Shown: positions 37,037 through 47,326, numbered from the stretch's first letter. The stretch is DNA of 64,000 nucleotides from Variovorax sp037204085 (GCF_037204085.1 NZ_JBBCBW010000002.1:62001-126000); one strand, 5' to 3'. Notes: generated from the letters alone by a model not told the origin. Numbers and translations are program-made.

Positions 37037-37228
37037 GGAATTCTCCGGACGTGGTTTGGGAGGTAAGAGAAAAGGTGCGGCCTCGGGTCGGCAGCAAATT
37101 TAAGCGGATAAATATGATTAATATGCTGGTAAAAACCCGCTAGCAATGGTCGTGCCAAAATTCGGGGAAGGTCCGGGCCCGATACCTGCTCCAGATGCCT
37201 CATCACTCTCGAAAATGATTCGCTACGC
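37037..37228. promoter_or_regulatory. Divergent control region between the liv operon and the FCD regulator
   Basis: The 192-bp gap contains an AT-rich run (about 37094-37127, with repeated ATATG/TTAAT words) in otherwise GC-rich sequence, then GGT-AAAA-ACC (37128-37137), a small dyad loosely like FadR-family operators. It should hold both promoters. The operator assignment is tentative. Confidence 0.4.
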
Positions 37229-38014
37229 ATGAAATCGACGCAGGACGCCATGGCATTCGGGCAGAACCGCCCCAAGCGGCAAAAGCTCTCCGACGTCATC
37301 GTCGAGGACGTCAAGCGCTGGATCGTTGCCGAGCGCAAGCAGCCGGGCGACCGGCTGCCGAATGAGAAGGAGCTGATCGAGCTCTTCGGATATTCGAAGA
37401 GCACGGTGCGCGAAGCTTTGAAGGCGCTGGAAGTGCGCGGACTCATCTCCATCCGCACGGGGCCGGGCGGCGGGGCCTATTTGCAGCAGGTGTCGGTCGA
37501 CCACGCGTCGGAGCCGCTACGCAACTTTCTGCACTTTCACCACCTGGACGGCCACCACATCTATCAGCTGCGCAAGGTGCTGGAGCCCGAGTTGGCAGTG
37601 AGCGTGATCGGCAAGCTGACGCCCGAACATTTCGAACGGCTGGAAGCGAATGTGCGCCTTTGCACGCTGGAGCCCACCAACGAAGACGAACTGCGCACGC
37701 AGCGCGAGGCCGAGCTTGCGTTTCACACGATGCTGGCGGAGGCCTGCCCCAATCCGGTGCTGTCATTCATGTGCCGCTTCTTGAACGACCTGCTGCGAGA
37801 CTTGGTGGTCTACAAGAAGGCGCTGGACCATCACCATTTTGGCGAGACCAATGTCGACTACCACACGCAGCTGCTGTCGGCTTACCGCCGGGAAGACGCG
37901 GATGAGGTGCGCCGGCTGATGGCCGAGCACATGATCGATGCCGAGGCGCACATGCATGAGATGGAGGCGCATATCGGGGCCAAGCATTTGCTGCTGCCTA
38001 GCGGGCAGCGCTGA
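37229..38014 (+). CDS. GntR/FadR (FCD) family transcriptional regulator
   Basis: A 261-residue protein. A winged helix spans about residues 17-88, with GDRLPNEKELIELFGYSKST and REALKALEVRGLISIRTGPGGG. The FCD ligand-binding domain follows, with metal-type residues in ELAFHTMLAEACPN, YHTQLLSAYRRED and AEHMIDAEAHM. FCD regulators usually bind a small organic acid or amino acid derivative and repress the neighbouring catabolic operon. The divergent liv-hyuC-mlrC genes are the obvious target. Confidence 0.88.
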   Translation: MKSTQDAMAFGQNRPKRQKLSDVIVEDVKRWIVAERKQPGDRLPNEKELIELFGYSKSTVREALKALEVRGLISIRTGPGGGAYLQQVSVDHASEPLRNFLHFHHLDGHHIYQLRKVLEPELAVSVIGKLTPEHFERLEANVRLCTLEPTNEDELRTQREAELAFHTMLAEACPNPVLSFMCRFLNDLLRDLVVYKKALDHHHFGETNVDYHTQLLSAYRREDADEVRRLMAEHMIDAEAHMHEMEAHIGAKHLLLPSGQR

Positions 38015-38040
38015 CCGGCCAGGTTGAGAGCAGGCCGTTT

Positions 38041-38161
38041 TTCTTGTCCCCTCTCCCCTCGGGGAGAGGGTTAGGGTGAGGGCCGCGGGCCTTAACACCC
38101 GCACGCCCTTTGCCATCGCCGAAGCCCTCACCCCAGCCCTCTCCCGCAAGCGGGAGAGGGA
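38041..38161. repeat. Dispersed palindromic repeat element, copy 2 (complete)
   Basis: Two terminal hairpins (CCCTCTCCCC with GGGGAGAGGG at 38049-38070, and CCCTCTCCC with GGGAGAGGG around GCAAGC at 38137-38160) flank inner GGTGAGGG and CCCTCACC arms. The core, read on the minus strand, contains GGCGATGGCAAAGG, matching the 33.1-kb copy. It lies in the 170-bp gap between two convergent regulator genes. Confidence 0.85.
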
Positions 38162-38184
38162 GCAAGAGAGGTCGCGCACAAGCT

Positions 38185-39153
38185 TTACTTGTGTGCCTTC
38201 TCCAAGCAGTCTTGAAACGCCAGCACAGCCCGCGAAGGCTTGGGCGACCGCCGCAGCAAGCTCACAAACCGGCACGCGTAGTTGAACCGAGCCGGCAGCA
38301 CAGGCTTCATGAGCCCGCGCTCATCGAACACCTGCGCGTAGTGGTCAGGCAAAAAACCGAGAAATCGCCCCGACAGAATCAACGTCGCAATCGCCTCCTG
38401 GTCGAAGCCCGTCGCCTTGCGCGAGAGCTTGGCCCGGTGGCTCAGTTCCATATTGGGCGAGTGGTAACCCAGGCCCGCGAAGTGGTGCTCCCGCAGCTTG
38501 GCCCAGGTGAGCTTTGCGTTGTTGCTGTCGAAGAGCGGATGTCCGTTGCCGCAGTAAAGCAGCATCGTCTCGTCGAACAGATCGGCGTACACCAGGCTTT
38601 TCGAGGCGCGGTGCGCGGGAATGATGCCGATCTGGAAATTGCCCTCCAGCACGCCCTGCTCTATGGCGTTGATCGAGCCTACATGCACCGCCAGGTTCAC
38701 CTCCGGCGCCATCTCGGTGAAGCGCGCAATGGCATCGCCTATGCGCGCCTTCGGGTTGGTGGCTGTCTTGTCGAAAAGCGCCACCTCCAGCTGCCCGCCC
38801 ATGCGGTTGTGAATGTCGTCGATGCTGCCGCGAAAGGCGTCGACCGAGGCCAGCAGCCGCAGGGTTTCGTCGTACACCCGCTGGCCTTCGGCCGTGAGCG
38901 CAAAGCCCGCCCGTCCGCGTCGGCACAGCACCAGCCCGAGCCGCGTCTCCAGGTCTTTCACGTGCCGGCTCACGGTGGAGGTGCCGATGTTCAGCTCCAG
39001 CTCCGCTGCCGCCATGCCGCCGCAATCGACCACGCTCTTGAACACCTTGAGCAGGCGCAGGTCCATGTCGCTGAGCTGCCCCAGAACGGCGCGGTTGCGC
39101 GTGCTTTGTGCACCGTTTTGTGCACTGTTTTGGGCTTTGGCTTTTACTTGCAT
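38185..39153 (-). CDS. LysR-family transcriptional regulator
   Basis: A 322-residue LysR regulator with an N-terminal winged helix (DLRLLKVFKSVVDCGGMAAAEL, then STVSRHVKDLETRLGLVLCRR, residues ~30-90) and a periplasmic-binding-like effector domain. The first 29 residues are an unusual polar extension with AQN/AQ repeats; a start at the internal ATG near 39066 would give a standard N-terminus. No clear ribosome site decides between them. It is divergent from the aminotransferase gene, with a dyad typical of LysR boxes in the gap, so it probably regulates that gene. Confidence 0.85.
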   Translation of the reverse strand: MQVKAKAQNSAQNGAQSTRNRAVLGQLSDMDLRLLKVFKSVVDCGGMAAAELELNIGTSTVSRHVKDLETRLGLVLCRRGRAGFALTAEGQRVYDETLRLLASVDAFRGSIDDIHNRMGGQLEVALFDKTATNPKARIGDAIARFTEMAPEVNLAVHVGSINAIEQGVLEGNFQIGIIPAHRASKSLVYADLFDETMLLYCGNGHPLFDSNNAKLTWAKLREHHFAGLGYHSPNMELSHRAKLSRKATGFDQEAIATLILSGRFLGFLPDHYAQVFDERGLMKPVLPARFNYACRFVSLLRRSPKPSRAVLAFQDCLEKAHK

Positions 39154-39159
39154 GAAACG

Positions 39160-39174
39160 TCAAGTGAACATTGA
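39160..39174. promoter_or_regulatory. Probable LysR-type operator (TCAA-N7-TTGA)
   Basis: TCAA and TTGA separated by seven bases form the 15-bp dyad geometry of LysR recognition sites. It lies seven bases before the LysR ATG and 87 bp before the aminotransferase, between the divergent genes. Assignment rests on position and geometry only. Confidence 0.5.
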
Positions 39175-39261
39175 TATTGCGCCATTCTCCACACTGAAGG
39201 CCATGCCAACAATCGGCACACCTCATCACCCTTCTGGAGCCCGCCCTGCGCGGGAAGCGCC

Positions 39262-40617
39262 ATGACCCTTGCAACACCCGCCATCGAACCGACGCCCGCC
39301 CTGCGTACCGACGCCGCATGGCTCGACGCGCACTGGATGCCCTACACCGGCAACCGCAACTTCAAGGCCGATCCGCGCATGATCGTGGAGGCCAAGGGCG
39401 CCTACTTCACCGATGGCGACGGCCGCAAGATCTTCGACGGCCTTTCGGGCTTGTGGTGCTCGGGCCTCGGCCATGGCCGCCCCGAAATCACCGAGGCGGT
39501 GAGCCGACAGATCGCCAAGCTCGACTACTCACCCGCCTTCCAGTTCGGCCATCCGCTCTCTTTCGAGCTGGCCAACAAGATCAAGGAACTGACGCCTGCG
39601 GGCCTGGACTACGTGTTCTTCACCGGCTCGGGCTCCGAAGCCGCCGACACCTCGCTGAAGATGGCGCGCGCCTACTGGCGCACCAAGGGCCTCGCCAGCA
39701 AGACGCGCCTGATCGGCCGCGAAAAGGGCTATCACGGTGTCAACTTCGGCGGCATTTCGGTGGGCGGCATCGCGGCCAACCGCAAGCTCTTCGGCCAGGG
39801 CGTGGAAGCCGACCACCTGCCGCACACGCAGATTGCGGCCAACGCTTTCACACGCGGCATGTCGGAGAACGGCGCCGAGCTGGCCGACCGCCTGCTCGAC
39901 CTGATCGCGCTGCACGATGCATCGAACATTGCGGCGGTGATCGTCGAGCCGTTTGCAGGTTCGGCCGGCGTGGTGATTCCGCCCAAGGGTTACCTGAAGC
40001 GGCTGCGCGACATCTGCACGGCGAACAACATCCTGCTGATCTTCGATGAAGTGATCACCGGTTTCGGCCGCTGCGGCGCGCTCACGGGTGCCGAGGCTTT
40101 CGGCGTGACACCCGACATCATGAACATTGCCAAGCAGGTGACCAACGGCGCGCAGCCGATGGGCGCGGTGGTTGCCAGCAAGGACATCTACGACACCTTC
40201 ATGGCAGCCGGCGGCCCCGACTACATGCTCGAGTTCCCGCACGGCTACACCTACGGCGCGCACCCGGTGGCCTGCGCCGCCGGCATTGCGGCGCTCGACG
40301 TGCTGCAGAAGGAAGACATGATCGGCCGCGTGAAAACGCTTGCACCGCATTTCGAGAACGCGGTGCACAGCCTCAAGGGCAGCAAGCACGTCACGGACAT
40401 CCGCAACTACGGCCTGGCTGCCGGCATCACCATTGCCGCGCTGCCGGGTGAACCGGCGCGCCGCCCGTACGAGATCGCGATGAACTGCTGGAAGAAGGGC
40501 TTCTACGTGCGCTACGGCGGCGACACGATCCAGCTCGCGCCGCCCTTCATTGCGGAAAAGGGCGAGATCGACCGCCTGATCAACGCGCTGGCCGACGCTC
40601 TGGCCGAAACGAACTAG
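39262..40617 (+). CDS. Omega-amino-acid:pyruvate aminotransferase (class III)
   Basis: A 451-residue PLP enzyme of class III. It starts like beta-alanine:pyruvate transaminase (DAHWMPYTGNRNFKADPRM), shows FFTGSGSEAADTSLKMAR and YHGVNFGG, the cofactor Asp in LLIFDEVITGFGR, and the Schiff-base Lys in IAKQVTNGAQPMGAV. The family moves the amino group of beta-alanine or other omega-amines to pyruvate, giving malonate semialdehyde in the beta-alanine case. Exact amine specificity is not certain. It is divergent from the LysR gene and followed 75 bp later by a ModE-like regulator. Confidence 0.88.
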   Translation: MTLATPAIEPTPALRTDAAWLDAHWMPYTGNRNFKADPRMIVEAKGAYFTDGDGRKIFDGLSGLWCSGLGHGRPEITEAVSRQIAKLDYSPAFQFGHPLSFELANKIKELTPAGLDYVFFTGSGSEAADTSLKMARAYWRTKGLASKTRLIGREKGYHGVNFGGISVGGIAANRKLFGQGVEADHLPHTQIAANAFTRGMSENGAELADRLLDLIALHDASNIAAVIVEPFAGSAGVVIPPKGYLKRLRDICTANNILLIFDEVITGFGRCGALTGAEAFGVTPDIMNIAKQVTNGAQPMGAVVASKDIYDTFMAAGGPDYMLEFPHGYTYGAHPVACAAGIAALDVLQKEDMIGRVKTLAPHFENAVHSLKGSKHVTDIRNYGLAAGITIAALPGEPARRPYEIAMNCWKKGFYVRYGGDTIQLAPPFIAEKGEIDRLINALADALAETN

Positions 40618-40692
40618 CGCACGGCGGCAGGCGGTTGGCGATGGGCGGCTCTGCATAATGAGCCGGCCTTCATTTCCCTCCTGCCAACCCCC

Positions 40693-41799
40693 GTGCAACA
40701 GATCGACCTTTCCTACGCGATCCGTCCCCGCCGCAGCGGTTCGCGGCAGATTCGCAATCCGCTGATGCAACTGCTGCAGGCGGTGCGCGAGCACGGCTCC
40801 ATCTCGGCCGCGGCGCGCGCGCTCGGCCTCTCCTACCGCCACGTGTGGGGTGAGCTCAAGCACTGGGAACAGACGCTCGGCCATGCACTGGTGCAGAGCG
40901 AGCAGGGCCAGCGGGCGCAGCTTTCCGAATTCGGCGACAAGCTGCTGTGGGCCGAGCGCCAGGCGCAGGCGCGACTGGCACCGCAGATCGAGGCACTGCA
41001 CGCCGAACTCGAGCGTGCCTTCGCGCTCGCCTTCGATGACCGCACCCATGTGCTGAGCCTGCAGGCAAGCCACGACGATGCTCTGGCGCTGCTGCGCACC
41101 CATGCGGCGGGCACTGTGCAGCTGCACCTGGACATTCATTTCACGGGCAGCGTCGACGCGATACGCGCGCTGAACCAGGGCCGCTGCGTGATGGCGGGCT
41201 TTCACACGCTGGAGCATCCGCCGCAGGGTTCGCTGGCACAGCGCACCTACCAGCCGCTGCTCAAGCCCGGGCAGCACAAGCTCATCGGCTTTGCGCGGCG
41301 CACGCAGGGGCTGCTCGTGGCGCCCGGCAATCCGCTGCGACTGCGCTCGCTGGCGGATGTGGCGCGGCTGCGCGCACGCTATGTGAATCGCACGATCGGC
41401 ACCGGCACGCGCGTGCTGCTCGATGAGCTGCTGTCGCAAGCGGGCCTCGATGCCGCTGCGCTCATGGGCTATGAACGCTGCGAAACCTCGCATGCCGCCG
41501 TGGCGCACGCTGTGGCTTCGGGACAGGCCGATGCCGGACTCGGGGTTGAATCGGCGGCCCACGCCGAAGGCCTCGGATTCGTGCCGCTGGTGCATGAGCG
41601 CTATCACCTGGCCTGTCTGAAGTCGGCACTCGATCAGCCCGCTACGCGGGCGCTGGTGGCGGTGCTGCAGAGTGCAAGCTGGCAGCACCTGCTCGGCACC
41701 TTGCCCGGCTACCAAGCCGCGAACAGCGGCGAAGTGCAGTCGCTGCGCGAGCTGCTCCCGTGGTGGACCTTCCAGCGCGAGAAGGCGCACAAGCATTGA
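40693..41799 (+). CDS. ModE-type HTH regulator fused to a PBP-like ligand domain
   Basis: A 368-residue protein. Residues about 20-85 form a ModE/LysR-like winged helix (HGSISAAARALGLSYRHVWGELKHWE, then FGDKLLWAERQ). The C-terminal ~250 residues resemble a periplasmic-binding-protein fold (PBP_like type, with VMAGFHTLEHPPQGS and NRTIGTGTRVLLDELLSQAG) rather than the TOBE/MOP domains of classical ModE. Homologues are linked to molybdate/tungstate or molybdopterin genes. The start appears to be GTG, without a strong ribosome site. A TGCATAAT element upstream (about 40652) is a possible -10. The tup and cox-like operons lie 11-23 kb away. Confidence 0.78.
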   Translation: MQQIDLSYAIRPRRSGSRQIRNPLMQLLQAVREHGSISAAARALGLSYRHVWGELKHWEQTLGHALVQSEQGQRAQLSEFGDKLLWAERQAQARLAPQIEALHAELERAFALAFDDRTHVLSLQASHDDALALLRTHAAGTVQLHLDIHFTGSVDAIRALNQGRCVMAGFHTLEHPPQGSLAQRTYQPLLKPGQHKLIGFARRTQGLLVAPGNPLRLRSLADVARLRARYVNRTIGTGTRVLLDELLSQAGLDAAALMGYERCETSHAAVAHAVASGQADAGLGVESAAHAEGLGFVPLVHERYHLACLKSALDQPATRALVAVLQSASWQHLLGTLPGYQAANSGEVQSLRELLPWWTFQREKAHKH

Positions 41800-41849
41800 A
41801 ATTGCCGGCAAAGGCAACGCCGGCCGGCCAATAAGTTAAGGTTGTGCCC

Positions 41850-43286
41850 ATGACGGATGCTGTGCACAGCGACATTCCGGCCCGGCTCGACCGCCTCCCC
41901 TGGTCTCGCTGGCACTGGCGCGTGGTGATCGCGCTCGGCGTGGCCTGGGTGCTCGACGGCCTCGAAGTGACCCTGGTCGGCTCCATAGGCGCCGTGCTCG
42001 AGAGGCCCGACACACTGGGCCTCAGCGCCGCCCAGATCGGCTGGTCGGGTTCGATCTACATTGCCGGCGCGGTCATCGGCGCCCTGCTCTTCGGCCGGCT
42101 GACCGACCGGCTCGGGCGCAAGAAACTCTTTCTCGTCACGCTGGTGGTCTACACGCTGGGCACGCTGGCCACCGCGTTCTCGCCGGATTTCGCCTTCTTT
42201 GTGCTCTGCCGTTTCATCACGGGGCTGGGCATCGGCGGCGAATACGCGGCCATCAACTCGGCCATCGACGAACTCATTCCGGCCCGCGTGCGCGGCCGCG
42301 TGAACCTTGCCATCAACGGCAGCTTCTGGATTGGCGCAGGGCTGGGAGCCGCGCTCAGCCTGGTGCTGCTCGATGCGCGCGTGATCGGGCCGGTATGGGG
42401 CTGGCGCGCGGGCTTTGCGCTGGGTGCGATGCTGGCAGTGGCCATCTTGCTGGTGCGGCGCAACGTGCCCGAGAGCCCGCGCTGGCTGATGGCGCACGGC
42501 CGCGCCGACGAGGCGCTGCGCATTGTCGAAGCCATCGAGGCTGAAGTGCAGGCGCAGCATGGGCAGCTGCCTGCCGCGCAGGGCCGCGTCGCCTACGTTG
42601 GGAATCGCCGGAGTCCAACAATGCGCGAAGTGGCGCACGTGCTGCTGCGCCGCTACCGTGAGCGCAGCGTGGTCGCGGTGGCGCTGATGGTGTCGCAGGC
42701 CTTCTTCTACAACGCGATCTTCTTCACCTATGCGCTGGTGCTCACGCGCTTCTACGGCGTGGCCGAAGACAACGTGGCGCTGTATATCTTTCCGTTCGCG
42801 CTCGGCAACGTGCTGGGGCCGCTGCTGCTGGGCCCGCTGTTCGACAGCGTGGGCCGGCGCAAGATGATTGCGCTGACCTATGTGCTGGCCGGCGTCGGGC
42901 TCGCGCTCACCGGCTGGGCCTTCATGATGGGCTGGCTCGACGCGCGCAGCCAGGCGCTGTGCTGGTCGGCGGTGTTCTTCCTGGCCTCGGCGGCGGCCAG
43001 CTCGGCCTATCTCACTGTCAGCGAAGTGTTCCCGCTCGAGATGCGCGCGATGGCCATCGCCATCTTCTACGCCATTGGCATGGGCGCGGGCGGCTTCGTG
43101 GCGCCGGTGCTGTTCGGCGCGCTGATCGAAACCGGGAGCCGGGGCGCCGTGATGGTGGGCTATCTCATCGGCGCGTCGCTGGTCATCGTCGCGGGACTGC
43201 TGGCGCTGCGCTATGCGGCCGACGCGGAGCGCAAACCGCTGGAGGAAGTGGCGCCGCCGCTGTCGTCAGGTGACGGCGGCCATTGA
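41850..43286 (+). CDS. Major facilitator superfamily transporter (metabolite:H+ symporter type)
   Basis: A 478-residue, 12-helix carrier. The loop 2-3 motif is GRLTDRLGRKKLF, the helix 4-5 region has CRFITGLGIGGEYAAINSAIDE, and the central loop carries PESPRWLMAHGRADEAL, features shared by sugar porters and aromatic-acid symporters. The second-half signature GPLFDSVGRRKMI is present. The ligand is not predictable. ATG 41850 is chosen over a GTG two codons earlier. It follows the ModE-like gene by 50 bp and converges on the EgtB-like gene. Confidence 0.88.
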   Translation: MTDAVHSDIPARLDRLPWSRWHWRVVIALGVAWVLDGLEVTLVGSIGAVLERPDTLGLSAAQIGWSGSIYIAGAVIGALLFGRLTDRLGRKKLFLVTLVVYTLGTLATAFSPDFAFFVLCRFITGLGIGGEYAAINSAIDELIPARVRGRVNLAINGSFWIGAGLGAALSLVLLDARVIGPVWGWRAGFALGAMLAVAILLVRRNVPESPRWLMAHGRADEALRIVEAIEAEVQAQHGQLPAAQGRVAYVGNRRSPTMREVAHVLLRRYRERSVVAVALMVSQAFFYNAIFFTYALVLTRFYGVAEDNVALYIFPFALGNVLGPLLLGPLFDSVGRRKMIALTYVLAGVGLALTGWAFMMGWLDARSQALCWSAVFFLASAAASSAYLTVSEVFPLEMRAMAIAIFYAIGMGAGGFVAPVLFGALIETGSRGAVMVGYLIGASLVIVAGLLALRYAADAERKPLEEVAPPLSSGDGGH

Positions 43287-43318
43287 AGCGGCGCAGATGC
43301 GCGAGGGCTCGGGGAGAG

Positions 43319-44608
43319 TCACAGACTGCAGGTCCGGAAGCCGAAGAAACCGTCGTCGCGGCCCGGCAAGGCGAACCCGCGGCGGCGTGGTGAGCGCAGG
43401 CGTGCCCGGGTCGCGAAAGACGCGCCGCGCAGCACGCGGGCCTGGCCGAACGCAGGGGTCGGGTCGAACTCTCCGCCCCCGCTCCACGGGTCGGCCCTGA
43501 AGCCGGGCCATGGCCGCAGCGTACCCGCCGTCCATTCGTGCACGTCGGCCCAACGAAAGCCGCGCCGCGCGGCGGTGTGCGCCGCAATCTCCCATTCGAC
43601 CTCGGTTGCGATGCGCCGGCCGGCCCAGCGCGCCCAGGCGTCGGCCTCCCACCAGCTCAGGTGAACGGCGCCGTGGTGGCCGGCCGCACGCACGGTTGCA
43701 CCGAAACGGTGCTGAAGCACCGAGCCGCCGGTGCCGTTGCGCGCGGCGCCGATCTGCTCGACATGCCGCGGCCCGCGGCGCCCATCGATCTGCGCGGAAA
43801 GCCAGCGCCAGCCTTCGGGGTGCCAGAGCTCCTCGCGGTCATAGCCGCCTTCGTCGACGAACTCGATGAACTGGTTCCAGGTCACGGGCTGGGCATCGAT
43901 CTCGAATTCGGGCACGTCGACGCGGTGCGCACCCTGCTCCTGCGCAAAGGCGAATCCGCCGCCGGCCGGCAGGCCGAGCTCCCATTGCGTGGAAGGCAGC
44001 ACCAGCGGCTCGCGCGTGACCGAAACCGGCAGCGGCTCGATGCCGAGGGAGAGCCCCAGCGTCTGCGCCATCACGATGAACTGCTCGCCGCGCAGGTCCT
44101 CATGGAAAAGCGCAAGGCGGTAGAAGTACAGGCCAGGGTCCGTCTCGGCCGCATGCTCGAGCAGCTCGAGCGTGCTTTCCAGTGTTTCGAGCAGGTAGGC
44201 CTTGGTCTGGCCGAGGTCCGGCAGGCCGGGCGACCAGATCCGCTCCCGCGTGGCCTGGGCGGGGTCCCACCAGCTGTCGGCATGCGGATCGATGGCGGCC
44301 AGCCGCGTCGGGCGCACCGGGCAATCGGCGCCGAAGGCACGCTGCGTGTTGCGGCCGATCCACCATTCGGCAAACCAGCCGATATGCCCGGCCAGCCAGA
44401 CCGGCGGCACCACGCCCGCGTCTTCGGTGCGTGCCACCGCAAGATCGGGCGAACCCAGCGCCTCTTCATAAAGCGACAGCAGGTGAAGCGTGTGGTTGCG
44501 CGCGTCCATGAGGGCCAGCGACAGCAGCTCGCGGCCGGCTCGCCGCATGTCGGGCGAATCGATGGAGTGCGGCAGGCCCGTGGGCAGCAGGGGCGGCGAC
44601 GATGGCAT
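43319..44608 (-). CDS. EgtB/SenA-type nonheme iron sulfoxide/selenoxide synthase
   Basis: A 429-residue protein with the EgtB layout. An N-terminal DinB-like four-helix domain holds His75 in WLAGHIGWFAEWW and His169 in LALFHEDLRGEQ. A C-terminal formylglycine-generating-enzyme-like domain follows (PVTWNQFIEFVDEGGY, HLSWWEADAWARWAGRRIAT, VHEWTAG, LRGASFATRARLRSPRRRGF, FFGFRTCSL). EgtB enzymes join cysteine or gamma-glutamylcysteine to trimethylhistidine; the related SenA, described from Variovorax, uses a selenosugar to make selenoneine. In EgtB the third iron ligand is the second His of HxxxH; here that position is Arg173 (HEDLR). No senB, senC or egtD lies nearby. Confidence 0.8.
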   Translation of the reverse strand: MPSSPPLLPTGLPHSIDSPDMRRAGRELLSLALMDARNHTLHLLSLYEEALGSPDLAVARTEDAGVVPPVWLAGHIGWFAEWWIGRNTQRAFGADCPVRPTRLAAIDPHADSWWDPAQATRERIWSPGLPDLGQTKAYLLETLESTLELLEHAAETDPGLYFYRLALFHEDLRGEQFIVMAQTLGLSLGIEPLPVSVTREPLVLPSTQWELGLPAGGGFAFAQEQGAHRVDVPEFEIDAQPVTWNQFIEFVDEGGYDREELWHPEGWRWLSAQIDGRRGPRHVEQIGAARNGTGGSVLQHRFGATVRAAGHHGAVHLSWWEADAWARWAGRRIATEVEWEIAAHTAARRGFRWADVHEWTAGTLRPWPGFRADPWSGGGEFDPTPAFGQARVLRGASFATRARLRSPRRRGFALPGRDDGFFGFRTCSL

Positions 44609-44800
44609 GTTTCATTATGGCGAGCCGCGGCACCAGCGTGGCGCACGGCGGGCGCGTCTACGGGAATACACCGCCCGGCCCCGCCTGAAAACGGCTTCCC
44701 GCGCCGATAAAATCGCGCGTCCGCAAAAGCTCCGACCGCCGCCTGCCGGCCGAGTCCGGGCCGCTTCTGCATCCAAGCATCCATTCTTCTGGAGAAGAGC

Positions 44801-45400
44801 ATGAATTTCCTGCTCAGATTTTCGCGCGCGGTCGATTGGCTGAACGGCCAGATCGGCAAGTACGTGATCTGGCTCATCCTTGCGTCCACGGTCATCAGCG
44901 CCCTGAACGCGGTAGTCCGCAAGGCCTTCAACATCAGCTCCAACGCTTATCTCGAGGTTCAGTGGTACCTGTTCGCGGCATCGTTCCTGATTGCCGCGGG
45001 CTACACGCTGCTGAACCAGGAGCACGTGAAGGTCGACGTACTCGCCGGAAAGCTGTCCAAGCGTGGGCAGATCTGGATCGACATCATCGGCTTTGTCTTC
45101 TTTCTCACCCCGTTCTGCCTGGCCGTGCTCTGGTACGGCATTCCGTTCTTCATGCAGGGCTACCGCTCGGGCGAAATGTCGAACAACGCGGGCGGCCTGA
45201 TCCGCTGGCCGATCTACGCAATGATTCCGCTCGGCTTCGGCTTGCTGATGCTGCAGGGGTGGTCCGAGCTGATCAAGCGCATTGCCTTCCTGCAGGGCCG
45301 CATCGAGGACCCGACGGCCAAGCGTGGCGAAAAAACGGCTGAAGAAGAGCTCGCCGAGTCGATCCGCCGGCTGGCCGAAGCCCAAACCAAATCCAGCTGA
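44801..45400 (+). CDS. TRAP transporter small permease (DctQ family, TakQ-like)
   Basis: A 199-residue protein with four helices (about residues 18-38, 50-68, 90-112 and 135-155) and a charged C-terminal tail. The motif VQWYLFAASFLIAAGYTLLNQEHVKVDVL marks DctQ proteins of the large-permease subgroup. GGAGAAGAG lies a few bases before the ATG. A TAAAAT hexamer at 44708-44713 may be the -10 of the promoter in the 192-bp gap. It pairs with the 604-residue DctM that follows 11 bp later. Confidence 0.87.
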   Translation: MNFLLRFSRAVDWLNGQIGKYVIWLILASTVISALNAVVRKAFNISSNAYLEVQWYLFAASFLIAAGYTLLNQEHVKVDVLAGKLSKRGQIWIDIIGFVFFLTPFCLAVLWYGIPFFMQGYRSGEMSNNAGGLIRWPIYAMIPLGFGLLMLQGWSELIKRIAFLQGRIEDPTAKRGEKTAEEELAESIRRLAEAQTKSS

Positions 45401-45411
45401 ACCGGACCATC

Positions 45412-47226
<1,815 letters not shown>

Positions 47227-47273
47227 GCCCCCTCGCCCGTCCCCAGGGCCTGCGCACCGCGCAGGCCTCAGAC

Positions 47274-47303
47274 AAAAAAAAGCCCGCGCGATGCGGGCTT
47301 TTT
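47274..47303. terminator. Bidirectional Rho-independent terminator
   Basis: AGCCCGC (47281-47287) and GCGGGCT (47293-47299) around GCGAT, with seven A on the left and four T continuing on the right. It can stop both the dctQM transcript and the convergent dctP transcript. Confidence 0.92.
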
Positions 47304-47326
47304 CTTTGCCGGGCCGAAGCCGCGTA

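Noticed and set aside
33097..38161. CRISPR array
   Set aside because: There are only two palindromic copies 5 kb apart in opposite orientation, with no regular spacers and no cas genes.
43319..44608. A local selenoneine (sen) or ergothioneine (egt) gene cluster
   Set aside because: Neighbouring genes are an MFS carrier and a TRAP transporter. No glycosyltransferase, SelD-like or histidine methyltransferase gene is adjacent.
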